NCBI RefSeq assembly: GCF_003326475.1
Contig: NZ_JPWA01000007.1
Location: 1-64,000, forward strand
Origin: Thalassospira xianhensis MCCC 1A02616
GTDB taxonomy: Bacteria; Pseudomonadota; Alphaproteobacteria; Rhodospirillales; Thalassospiraceae
Length of the DNA stretch: 64,000 nucleotides
Direction of reading: 5' to 3'
Shown here: positions 1 to 8,436 of the stretch, piece after piece
Layout of the letters: each line of letters begins with the position of its first letter
Position numbering within the stretch: position 1 is the stretch's first letter
Notes under the pieces: model-generated
What the model was told of the DNA's origin: nothing
Seen by the model: only the letters and a program-made list of their open reading frames with translations
The model's database searches: none
Position numbers and translations under genes: made by a program

Positions 1-3
1 GCG

Positions 4-1434
4 ATGGCGCGTGGCGACACCAAGGCCCGCAAGGCCGCCCTTGAATTCCAGTTGCGGTGTCCGCTCTCAAGTCAGCGGGTAACCGGTGGCGGCGGATTGC
101 CGAGCGGCGAGGTCGACCTTGCCGTAACCACGGCACGCGGCACCCTGATTGGCGGCTGGTATCGTGATCCGGCTGAAATGATTGCCGGGATCGATATTCT
201 TGACAGCAAGGGAACGGCACATCCATTCGGCGAGGGTTTCTACCGTTATGCTGGTAATGTCATGGATGATGATCGTACCGTTTCGGCAACCGGTTTCGTC
301 GGATTTTATCGAGAAATCCAAAGCCAGGTGCCGATCCTGCAGCCGCGCAGCTTGATGCGGCTGACATCTGGCAGCCGTCATCTGATGGTGCCGACCGCGC
401 AGCCGATTGACCCGGCCGAAGCGCGCGCGCGCATCCTGCGTGCGGTTCCGCCGCAACATCTGACCGACGAGATTATTGAAAACTGCCTGTCACCGGTCAT
501 TGGTGATTTGCAGCAGAAGTTGCTGGCAGCAGCCAAGATTGACCGGACCATAGAGTTAGGTGAACCGCGCAAAGACCCTGCGGTTTCCATTGTCGTGCCC
601 TTATATCGGGTCCTGGATTTCCTGCGCGCACAGGTTGGTGCTTTTGCGTGCGATCCTTGGATTTCGCAATATTGCGACGTGATCTATGTGCTTGATTCCC
701 CGGAACAGGCCGAAGAATGCGAACATCTGCTTCGCGGGTTGCATCTGCTTTACGGCATGCCGATACGTCTGGTGGTCATGAGCCGCAACGGTGGTTATGC
801 GCGTGCCTGCAATTCCGGGGCTGAACATGCCCGTGCGGACCTGATTGCAATGCTCAATTCCGACGTCATCCCCCATCAGATCGGCTGGCTGGAATTGCTG
901 GCCTCGAAAATGGGTGGTCCGCAGGAAGTTGCCGCAGTGGGGCCGAAGCTTTTGTTTGAAGACGGTTCGTTACAGCACGCGGGAATGTATTTTGCCAAAA
1001 ATGAACGCGGGCAGTGGCTTAACCATCATTTCTTCAAGGGGCTTCCGGACCAGTTCCCTGATGCCAATATCGAACGTTCCGTTCCGGGAATTACCGGGGC
1101 CTGTATGCTGCTGCATCGCGGTGCGTTCAATGACGTCGGTGGCTTTACCGAGGATTACGTGATCGGCGATTACGAGGACAGCGATCTGTGCCTCAAGATC
1201 CGCAAGGCCGATTTCGACATCAAATATGTCCCCGACGCCAGCCTCTACCATTTCGAGCGCAAGTCGATTTCAACCCACACGGATTACATGCTCGGCGTGG
1301 CGACACAGTACAACGCCTGGCTTCATGCCTCGCGCTGGCGCGACATGCTCGAAGATTTTCATGAAAACGATGTTCCGCAGAACCGGCCGCAAAACCGCGT
1401 TTCGGATGATGACGACCAGGGAGAAGCGGCATGA
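4..1434 (+). CDS. GT2-family glycosyltransferase (5' end probably outside the window)
   Basis: The C-terminal half (about residues 194-420) is a GT2 glycosyltransferase. It has a VSIVVPLY first strand, an NSD metal/nucleotide-binding motif near 285-287 and a YEDSD catalytic-base region near 390-394. Residues 45-65 carry a GW-D-P motif (GGWYRDP) like that of the 730-aa protein at 6244, marking an accessory beta module seen in several proteins of this locus. The frame is open to the window edge, so the first ATG at base 4 may be internal. The gene ends in an ATGA overlap with the next gene. Known GT2 enzymes transfer a sugar from a nucleotide donor in the cytoplasm; the donor and acceptor here are unknown. 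Confidence 0.85.
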   Translation: MARGDTKARKAALEFQLRCPLSSQRVTGGGGLPSGEVDLAVTTARGTLIGGWYRDPAEMIAGIDILDSKGTAHPFGEGFYRYAGNVMDDDRTVSATGFVGFYREIQSQVPILQPRSLMRLTSGSRHLMVPTAQPIDPAEARARILRAVPPQHLTDEIIENCLSPVIGDLQQKLLAAAKIDRTIELGEPRKDPAVSIVVPLYRVLDFLRAQVGAFACDPWISQYCDVIYVLDSPEQAEECEHLLRGLHLLYGMPIRLVVMSRNGGYARACNSGAEHARADLIAMLNSDVIPHQIGWLELLASKMGGPQEVAAVGPKLLFEDGSLQHAGMYFAKNERGQWLNHHFFKGLPDQFPDANIERSVPGITGACMLLHRGAFNDVGGFTEDYVIGDYEDSDLCLKIRKADFDIKYVPDASLYHFERKSISTHTDYMLGVATQYNAWLHASRWRDMLEDFHENDVPQNRPQNRVSDDDDQGEAA

Positions 1435-2276
1435 GCCAGGTTCTGGCATTTTCCAATCACGATGAACCGGTACTGGACGCCAAAGGCGAACAGCATCTTG
1501 ACTGGCTTTGCCAGCAGATCATCGCCAATCGTTTTCTGCCGGTGCCACCTGAGGAAGCCGTTTTTGTCGGCGATGGTGACTATCGTGCCATCGGTGCCGA
1601 ATTCCTTGGACATTTTGTGCGCCGTGCCGGGTTGATGCCCGATCACGATGTGCTTGATATCGGTTGCGGCATTGGCCGGATGGCGGTGCCTTTGACCCAA
1701 TATCTTGATGCGGACAAGGCGATTTACGAAGGCATTGACCCGGTTGCGAACGGTATCGAGTGGTGCAAACGGACAATCGCGCCGGTTTATTCCAACTTTG
1801 GCTTCCAGACACAGGATGTCAAAAACGCGTTGTATAACCCTGAAGGATCTATTGGCGGGTGTGGCATGCGGCTGCCTTTTCAGGACGGTGCATTCGATTT
1901 CACGGCAATGATCTCGGTGGCAACCCACTTGCCGCCTGAAGAAATCGAAACCTATTGCACCGAGGTGTTCCGCGTGCTGCGCCCGGGCGGAAAGCTGTTT
2001 TTGACAGCATTTGTCATCCGTGATCCAGAAGAGCTGTCAAAGCCCGGTTGTGACCCACGTTTGACCAGTCTGGAAAAACTGGAAAACCAGCCGTGCTGGC
2101 ATCTCAAGGGTGAAAACCCGATGGCGGCTGTGGGCTTTGATGATGGCTTTATTGACGGTGCGATGCGTACCGCCGGATTTAGCCTGATGACAAAAAGTTT
2201 CGGAACCTGGCACGGTGATCAGGCCGATCATTACCAGGACTTCCTGATTGCAGAAAAACCGCGGAGGAAAGCATGA
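1431..2276 (+). CDS. class I SAM-dependent methyltransferase
   Basis: A 281-aa protein with a clear SAM-binding motif I (VLDIGCGIGRMAV, about residues 65-77) and a Methyltransf_11/25-like core, including the LRPGGKLFLT strand that follows motif III. It overlaps the preceding glycosyltransferase and the following GT4 gene by 4 bp each (ATGA), so the three are almost certainly translated together. In this setting it probably methylates a sugar of the surface polysaccharide, capping or decorating the chain. That role is inferred from the neighbours; the fold assignment is direct. Confidence 0.85.
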   Translation: MSQVLAFSNHDEPVLDAKGEQHLDWLCQQIIANRFLPVPPEEAVFVGDGDYRAIGAEFLGHFVRRAGLMPDHDVLDIGCGIGRMAVPLTQYLDADKAIYEGIDPVANGIEWCKRTIAPVYSNFGFQTQDVKNALYNPEGSIGGCGMRLPFQDGAFDFTAMISVATHLPPEEIETYCTEVFRVLRPGGKLFLTAFVIRDPEELSKPGCDPRLTSLEKLENQPCWHLKGENPMAAVGFDDGFIDGAMRTAGFSLMTKSFGTWHGDQADHYQDFLIAEKPRRKA

Positions 2277-3535
2277 ATCCCCGTATCATGGTTCTGGCAC
2301 ATAATCATCCCGATTTGCATCCCGGCGGCACCGAGATTTTCGCCCACGATCTGTTCAATGCCTATAAGCGGGCAGGGTGCGAAGCCATTTTCGTTGGCGC
2401 GACCAACGATATCCATCGTGAACGTCGCCCGGGCACCAGCTTTCAGGCGATCAATGATGCCGGTGATGAAATGCTGTTCTGGGCGGGGCATTTTGACCGG
2501 TTTAACATGTCGCAGACGGATCTTTATGCCGTCGCGCCGAATTTTACCGAGCTCCTGAAAACCTGGGATCCGGATGTGGTGCATATCCATCATCTGATTC
2601 TTTGGGGGATCGAGTTGCCGATGCTGATCCGGCGCGTTCTGCCCCATTGCCAGATCGTGATGACCTTGCATGACTATTATCCGATTTGCCCCAACGACGG
2701 GCTGATGATCCATCGAGGCACCCGTCAGCGTTATCTGGAAGCGGACCGGATTGGCAAACGTTGTGGGCTTGATGGCATTGCGCCGGAACGGTTTTCAATG
2801 CGGACGGTCAATCTGCGCAACCACCTTCGCATTGTTGATCGCTTTCTCGCACCCAGTGCATTCCTGCGTGATCGTTATGTCGATTGGGGAATTGACCCGG
2901 CAAAGATCGAAGTCATCCACAATGGCCGTCCGCCCGAACCCTCAGCACCAAAGCGCGATCTGGGCACAGGCATGCCGAATGTGTTTGGCTATTTCGGCAA
3001 CCTGAATCCTTGGAAAGGGGCCGATGTCCTGCTGGAAGCCAGTCAGAAACTGGCTGCCGATGATGTTGATTTCGAACTGCGCATTCATGGTGCGGCGCCG
3101 TTCCAGACGGTTGCCTTTAATGAAAAGATTGATGGTCTTTTCGATGCGACGGGCACGAAAGTTCACCGGATGGGTGCTTATGAACGGGCTGATATTCCGG
3201 AATTGATGTCACGGGTCGACTGGGTCGTTGTGCCGTCAATCTGGTGGGAAAATGCCCCGCTGGTCATTCAGGAAGCTTTCCAGCATGGCCGCCCCGTCAT
3301 CACAAGCGGCATCGGTGGCATGGCGGAAATGGTTCGTGACGGGCATGACGGCATTCATGTGCGTGCTGATGATCCGGCTGAACTGGCCCGTGTGATGAAG
3401 GACTGCGCCACCAATCCGAAACTCTGGAAGAAGCTGTCGGGGCATGTGCGCCCGCCAGCCGGTATCGACGATGTCGCGCAAAAGCACCTTGTGCTGTTTC
3501 GCAAGATGATCCGTCCCGATTTCGTCGCGGCCTGA
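2273..3535 (+). CDS. GT4-family glycosyltransferase, copy 1
   Basis: A 420-aa GT-B protein. The N-terminal acceptor domain has the HPGGTEIFAHDL start and VVHIHHL strand. The C-terminal donor domain carries GYFGNLNPWKGADVL and the EX7E-like region IQEAFQHGRPVITSGIGGMAE. It is a clear paralogue of the GT4 at 8423: both share PSIWWEN, IQEAF, HGRP and IGGMAE in the same order. It starts by a 4-bp overlap with the methyltransferase. GT4 enzymes are retaining transferases using nucleotide sugars; here it likely adds one sugar of the repeat unit. Confidence 0.88.
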   Translation: MNPRIMVLAHNHPDLHPGGTEIFAHDLFNAYKRAGCEAIFVGATNDIHRERRPGTSFQAINDAGDEMLFWAGHFDRFNMSQTDLYAVAPNFTELLKTWDPDVVHIHHLILWGIELPMLIRRVLPHCQIVMTLHDYYPICPNDGLMIHRGTRQRYLEADRIGKRCGLDGIAPERFSMRTVNLRNHLRIVDRFLAPSAFLRDRYVDWGIDPAKIEVIHNGRPPEPSAPKRDLGTGMPNVFGYFGNLNPWKGADVLLEASQKLAADDVDFELRIHGAAPFQTVAFNEKIDGLFDATGTKVHRMGAYERADIPELMSRVDWVVVPSIWWENAPLVIQEAFQHGRPVITSGIGGMAEMVRDGHDGIHVRADDPAELARVMKDCATNPKLWKKLSGHVRPPAGIDDVAQKHLVLFRKMIRPDFVAA

Positions 3536-3556
3536 CACAGATAAAAGGAGGCATTC

Positions 3557-4339
3557 ATGGCGATTGCCCAGAAAGACCTGACAGAAACGTCTGCAAAACC
3601 GGTTGCCAATGATGCGATAAAAAACGATGCCGAGCAGGCGATCCCGACAATCGAGGGACGCGTAGACGCGATTGACCGCGAACGTCTGTTTGGTTGGGTG
3701 TGGTCTCCGGAACGTCCGGATGCACGCATTGAGGTTATCGTGCGTTTGAACGGGCATACCCTGTTGCGCGTGAAAGCCGAAAACGAACGTGTCGATCTGC
3801 GTCGTAATGGTATTGGCGATGGTGCGCATGCCTTCGAGGCCGAATTGCCCGAAGCAGCGTTAGCCAGCGTTGAAAATGTTACCGTTTTTGCGATTACACC
3901 GGAAACCGGTGATCAGATCGAGTTGCGTATTCCGTCGCAAAGCGAACAGCAGGCACAATCAGCTGTTAATGCACCACTTAGCAAGATTCTGGACCGGCTT
4001 GATCGGCTGCTTGCGGCCCAGCACATTTTGCAAAACGGTCAGCGCGAAGCTGCCAAGCGTCTTATCGATACATCCAAGCGTATGGATCAGATGGCATCTG
4101 CTGATGACGGGATCGAAGCCGGTGTAAAACTGGTTCGTACCGGGCAGGAGGAATTGAACCGTCGTGTCGAGGAACTCGAAGTTTTCCTTGTTCGCTTCGA
4201 TAAGTCACTTGGCGGCTTTGACGAACGGCTTTCCGCTCTTACCGAGCAGCATCGCAACGACCTTAAAACGCCGCTTTTGGTTCTGTCCTGTCTGATCGGT
4301 GTGACAGTCGGGATTTCCATCGGCGCGATGGTGTGGTGA
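3557..4339 (+). CDS. tail-anchored coiled-coil protein with GW/DP beta module
   Basis: A 260-aa protein without a known enzymatic domain. Residues about 32-127 form a module with a GWVWSPERPD motif and an IGDG turn. Similar modules accompany glycosyltransferases in alphaproteobacteria and occur in the neighbours at 4 and 6244. Residues about 139-235 are charged, heptad-like and probably coiled-coil. Residues 238-258 are one hydrophobic segment at the extreme C-terminus, and there is no signal peptide. This predicts a cytoplasmic protein anchored by its tail in the inner membrane. AAAGGAGG precedes the ATG. A scaffolding role for the polysaccharide machinery is a guess from position. Confidence 0.7.
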   Translation: MAIAQKDLTETSAKPVANDAIKNDAEQAIPTIEGRVDAIDRERLFGWVWSPERPDARIEVIVRLNGHTLLRVKAENERVDLRRNGIGDGAHAFEAELPEAALASVENVTVFAITPETGDQIELRIPSQSEQQAQSAVNAPLSKILDRLDRLLAAQHILQNGQREAAKRLIDTSKRMDQMASADDGIEAGVKLVRTGQEELNRRVEELEVFLVRFDKSLGGFDERLSALTEQHRNDLKTPLLVLSCLIGVTVGISIGAMVW

Positions 4340-4353
4340 GGCAGGGTATCGTC

Positions 4354-5283
4354 ATGACACTCATTACCCATCCAGCTTTGTCTGAACTTGCTGAACGACG
4401 CTATGTGTTGTTGCTGGGCGGTTCTGGTCGTCTTGGGCTTGAATGTAAAACGTGCTTACGCGAACTTGCTATTCCGTTCTGGGCACCGGTGCGTTTGGAA
4501 ATCGACATGGGCAATCTGAATGGGATAGCAAAGCTTCTCGCGACCACCCCGCCTGCCGTGATTATTAACGCGGCGGCCTTTACCGATGTTGATGCTGCAG
4601 AAACCCAGCGTAGCGAAGCGCGGCAGATCAATGCCGATGTACCCTCTATTCTTGCGGAAATTGCAAGCAAACTCGGCATTCGCCTGATTCAGATTTCAAC
4701 TGATTTCGTGTTTTCCGGTCAGGCAGGCCGTGCTTATCACGAAGAGGATGAACCGGAGCCGATCAACTGGTACGGAGCGACCAAACGTGCTGGCGAACGT
4801 GCCGCCCTTATGGCAGCTCCGTCAACCATCGTACTCAGAACAGCCTGGTTGCATGGCAATGGGCGGCCGAGTTTTGTTCATGCATTTGCGCACAAACTCG
4901 CCAATGGAGAACGGATCAGGGCAATCGCCGACCGGTTTGGGTCACCAACTTCGGCGCACTCTCTTGCAAACCAAATAGCTTTGATTTGCAAGAGCATGTT
5001 TGATGGTGACGATGTGCCGGGCGGGATTTATCACGCGGTGGGCAAAGGATCGGCTAGCCCGTTCGAGATTGCCCATGCCATTGCGGGTGAACTTGATGCA
5101 GATGTGAGCCTTATCGCTGCAAGCAGCGCGTCAGAGCAGCCTGATATTGCGCCGCGGCCTGTTTATGCGGTTCTTGATTGCCAGAAGATTGAAGAAATCC
5201 TCGGTCTGTCTTGCGAGCACTGGCAGGACGGTCTTTCCCATACCATTCAACAAGCCGGTATACGCGGCAGGAGGGTTGCGTGA
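4354..5283 (+). CDS. rfbD: dTDP-4-dehydrorhamnose reductase
   Basis: An SDR-family protein that carries out the last step of dTDP-L-rhamnose synthesis (NADPH reduction of the 4-keto group). It shows a GGSGRLG nucleotide-binding loop, NAAAFTDVDAAE, the STDFVFSG strand and the catalytic YGATK (Y-x3-K). The reading frame extends back to a GTG at 4333 overlapping the previous stop, but ATG 4354 has a better-placed Shine-Dalgarno (GGCAGGG) and gives the normal length of 309 aa. It ends in a GTGA overlap with rfbA. Confidence 0.92.
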   Translation: MTLITHPALSELAERRYVLLLGGSGRLGLECKTCLRELAIPFWAPVRLEIDMGNLNGIAKLLATTPPAVIINAAAFTDVDAAETQRSEARQINADVPSILAEIASKLGIRLIQISTDFVFSGQAGRAYHEEDEPEPINWYGATKRAGERAALMAAPSTIVLRTAWLHGNGRPSFVHAFAHKLANGERIRAIADRFGSPTSAHSLANQIALICKSMFDGDDVPGGIYHAVGKGSASPFEIAHAIAGELDADVSLIAASSASEQPDIAPRPVYAVLDCQKIEEILGLSCEHWQDGLSHTIQQAGIRGRRVA

Positions 5284-6251
5284 AGGGCATCATTCTTGCC
5301 GGTGGGACCGGTTCACGACTATGGCCGATTACCCATGCAACCAGCAAACAGTTGTTGCCGGTTTGGGATAAGCCGATGGTTTTTTATCCGCTCAGCACAC
5401 TTATGCTGGCAGGTGTTCGCGACATACTGATCATCACAGCCAAGGGCCAAACCGATGCGTTCGTGGGATTGCTCGGGGATGGTAAACAGTTTGGTATCAA
5501 TCTGACCTACGCCGAACAGGACGCACCAAACGGTATTGCCGAAGCCCTTTTGATCGGGCGGGAATTCCTGAATGGTGAACCTTGTGCTTTGATCCTTGGT
5601 GATAATCTGTTCCACGGCGACAGCTTGGGCGAACGACTGCGCAACGCAGCCAAACGTCACACCGGTGCGACGGTGTTTGTTCATGCCGTGCGCGATCCGG
5701 AACGCTATGGTGTGATGGCATTTGATCCAGAGGGTCAACCGCTTGATATCATTGAAAAGCCGTCCAATCCGCCATCCAATCTGGCGGTGACGGGGCTCTA
5801 TTTCTTTGACGCGACTGCGCCTGACCGTGTTGCCGATCTTGTGCCATCCGCACGCGGCGAGCTCGAAATTACCGATCTTAACCGCAGTTATCTCGAAGAC
5901 CGTGAACTGACCGTCGAGATGCTTGGCCGCGGCTGCGCGTGGCTTGATACAGGGACACCTGCAAGCCTGCTTCAGGCGGCACAGTTCGTTTATTCGGTTG
6001 AAGAACGTCAGGGTCTTAAAATCGGAAGCCCGGAAGAAACCGCATGGCGTTTGGGCTGGATTGATCGCGATGCATTGACCCGCAGCGCCGGCTTCAGCGC
6101 TGCAAGCGATTATGGCCGTTATCTCAACGATATCGCGAGCAGTCGGGAATTCTCGGCACCTTCGTTTGGAATGACATTGTCGTCTGACAGGGGCGAGCTG
6201 TTTTTCAATTCACAATCACAACAAATGACAAGGAGGGCAGGGCATGACTGA
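5280..6251 (+). CDS. rfbA: glucose-1-phosphate thymidylyltransferase
   Basis: This enzyme makes dTDP-glucose from dTTP and glucose-1-phosphate, the entry step to dTDP-rhamnose. The protein begins KGIILAGGTGSRLWP, the nucleotidyltransferase signature loop, followed by KQLLPVWDKPM and ILGDNLFHG. The family normally starts exactly at M/V-KGIILAGG, so GTG 5280 is the start, preceded by GGCAGGAGG. The GTG overlaps the rfbD stop by 4 bp. At 323 aa it is about 30 residues longer than typical RfbA, the extra being at the C-terminus. Confidence 0.93.
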   Translation: MKGIILAGGTGSRLWPITHATSKQLLPVWDKPMVFYPLSTLMLAGVRDILIITAKGQTDAFVGLLGDGKQFGINLTYAEQDAPNGIAEALLIGREFLNGEPCALILGDNLFHGDSLGERLRNAAKRHTGATVFVHAVRDPERYGVMAFDPEGQPLDIIEKPSNPPSNLAVTGLYFFDATAPDRVADLVPSARGELEITDLNRSYLEDRELTVEMLGRGCAWLDTGTPASLLQAAQFVYSVEERQGLKIGSPEETAWRLGWIDRDALTRSAGFSAASDYGRYLNDIASSREFSAPSFGMTLSSDRGELFFNSQSQQMTRRAGHD

Positions 6252-8436
6252 ACCGTCTGGAATGCCGCTGGACGGCAGGACCGTTGTGGCTGCTTTGGTC
6301 GATGACGGGCTTGCACTTATGGCTGGTGTCGGAGCCGCAATGCCGGCGACAATCGATGTATTCCTGAACGGTCAATCTGATGCCAAAGTTCAGGCATCGA
6401 TCATCAGCTGGCGCCGTGCCGATGGCCCGCTTGAAGCTGCTTATGGGTTTGTTGCACTTCTGCCAATGCAGAATGTGTCGCAACGCCGCTTGAAAACGGC
6501 CCTGTTCAAAGCACCGGGACAACCTGGAGAATACCGGATTGAAAGCCGATCCCAAGGGCTTGAATCCATTTTGTCTGCAGTCGCAGAACAGTCAGGGTCG
6601 GCTTTTGCCACAGTGATTGATGGCGTTATCGAAGCCCTGCTTGCGGGCAATCCTAACATGAAGCGTCTGCGTACTGTGGCGGCTCTTGTTCGAATTGCTG
6701 CGCGCAGCAATGGTTTTATTGAAGTTCTTGGCGGTCTGGAAGAAGGCGACATTTACATCCAGGGCTGGTCCAGCAACTTCCCTACCGGGCGTACCCGCGT
6801 TATTGCAATTGACGAAGGCCCGGTTCTGGCCGAACTGACGAGTGCCGAGTTCGTGCGTGATGATCTTGGTGAGCATGCCACAGGCGTTACAGGGCTTATG
6901 ACCGGCGATACCCGGATCAATCCGAACAAGCTGCAACGCGTCTATTTCCGGGGGCGTGACGGCTGGTTTTCGATCGAGGTTTACCAGCAACGTGTGCTGG
7001 TTGCCTTGCCCGACGTGCCTGCACATATTCGTTCTGTTCTTGATCGGGTAAAGGCACCCGATAATATTCTTGAACAGATCCGTATGGCAGCCCATCGATT
7101 TGACGGACGCGATACTGTTTCTGAACTGGATCGGCCTGTACGCATCGGGATCGACTTTTCGCTGGTAATCGAAGGCAGTGGCATTCTGGTATCCGGCTGG
7201 ATGCTGGATCCGGACCTCGCGGTTGAAACCGTCATGCTGCGTGTCGGTGGTGAAGCGGTACGCATTGATGATCGATGGACCCGCCAATCACGTCCTGATG
7301 TCACCAATGCCTTTGTCAATGATCCAATGTTCTCGGGGCTTAATCCGGCACGTAACAGCCATGGTTTTCTGGTGTTCTGTCCGCTGGAAGATATCCCGGC
7401 ATCCGATCAGCCGGTTTATCTGGAACTGTCCATATCCGACGCGTTTCCCGCCTACTGTCCGCTGAATCCAACCCGTGCATCGGCGCGACAGGCTTTGTCG
7501 CGTGTTTTGCCGTCCCTTGATCCGCGTTCGGTCACGGCCTCAAACAGTATCGAACGCCAGTTTGGCCCGATGTTGCAGAACATGACGGCGCAAAGCCCGT
7601 TTGCCATTGATACTCACGATATCGGCAATTTCGATGAAGACGCGCCGGTTGCCCTGATAGTTGGTGTTGACGATACGATTAGCGATATCGGTGTGACCAT
7701 TGCCTTGCTGGGGCTTGATGAAGTCACGCGTCATCTGCCGATTGTGATTGCCGGACCCGCTGAAAGCTTTGATCAGGTCGGAAGCGACATGATGCGACTG
7801 GCAGCCTTTTACAAGCTTAATGTCCGTATCGTATTTGCCGAGGGTGTCGAAGATTTCTGCGACGCGCTTGAAGTCGGGGTTGCCGCAACCAATTCCGAAA
7901 CGATTGCCCTTGTTTCTGCACATATCCTGCCTCACGACACGGGATGGTTCGAACCTTTGCTTGCCGCCTATCGCAAGCGAGGCAGCAAATGCGTCGTCTG
8001 TCCGACGATCCTGTTTGAAGATGACTCTGTCCGTTGGGCAGGCACCTGGATCGAGGGCGATGTCGACGGACAGTATCTGTCGGATCGTTATGTTGGCTAT
8101 CCGCGTGCGGTTCTTGCCGACGCCGAACCGACAGAGGTCAGCGCCGGAACCCCGGAATGCTGCGTCATGCCGCGCAAGGCATTCGAAGACATAAACGGTT
8201 TTACCCGTGGCTATATCGGCCCGTCGGAAAAGGGGCTCGACCTTGCGCTGAAACTGCGCATGGGCGGAACGGCGTCGTGGTGGATTCCTGAAATCGAAGT
8301 ACTGGGGAGCGAACAATCGATAACAAGCGCCCCCGCCTGGGAGGAACTTTCGCATCGTCTTGACCGCTGGGCGTTTGATCGCCGGTGGTCATTGGTCGTC
8401 TCAAATTTGCGGAGCCACAATCATGCCGTCGACTGA
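6244..8436 (+). CDS. multidomain protein with two GW modules and a degenerate GT2 domain
   Basis: A 730-aa soluble protein. GW-type modules lie near residues 165-250 (IQGWSSNFP) and 305-410 (VSGWMLDPD), similar to those in the proteins at 4 and 3557. Residues about 465-715 align by pattern with the GT2 domain of the protein at 4: GWFEPLL, ILFEDDSVRWAG and AFEDINGF all find counterparts. The metal-binding NSD is replaced by SAH (about 558-560), and the catalytic YEDSD region by PSEKGLD (about 660-666). It is therefore probably a non-catalytic, sugar- or partner-binding pseudo-transferase. It starts inside the rfbA end (8-bp overlap) with a good AAGGAGG. Confidence 0.75.
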   Translation: MTEPSGMPLDGRTVVAALVDDGLALMAGVGAAMPATIDVFLNGQSDAKVQASIISWRRADGPLEAAYGFVALLPMQNVSQRRLKTALFKAPGQPGEYRIESRSQGLESILSAVAEQSGSAFATVIDGVIEALLAGNPNMKRLRTVAALVRIAARSNGFIEVLGGLEEGDIYIQGWSSNFPTGRTRVIAIDEGPVLAELTSAEFVRDDLGEHATGVTGLMTGDTRINPNKLQRVYFRGRDGWFSIEVYQQRVLVALPDVPAHIRSVLDRVKAPDNILEQIRMAAHRFDGRDTVSELDRPVRIGIDFSLVIEGSGILVSGWMLDPDLAVETVMLRVGGEAVRIDDRWTRQSRPDVTNAFVNDPMFSGLNPARNSHGFLVFCPLEDIPASDQPVYLELSISDAFPAYCPLNPTRASARQALSRVLPSLDPRSVTASNSIERQFGPMLQNMTAQSPFAIDTHDIGNFDEDAPVALIVGVDDTISDIGVTIALLGLDEVTRHLPIVIAGPAESFDQVGSDMMRLAAFYKLNVRIVFAEGVEDFCDALEVGVAATNSETIALVSAHILPHDTGWFEPLLAAYRKRGSKCVVCPTILFEDDSVRWAGTWIEGDVDGQYLSDRYVGYPRAVLADAEPTEVSAGTPECCVMPRKAFEDINGFTRGYIGPSEKGLDLALKLRMGGTASWWIPEIEVLGSEQSITSAPAWEELSHRLDRWAFDRRWSLVVSNLRSHNHAVD

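Noticed and set aside
67..459. Long ORFs on the opposite strand of strong genes (also e.g. 26481-27632, 31025-32311, 16937-17221)
   Set aside because: They are mirror frames of well-recognised genes, with no family motifs and no ribosome sites.
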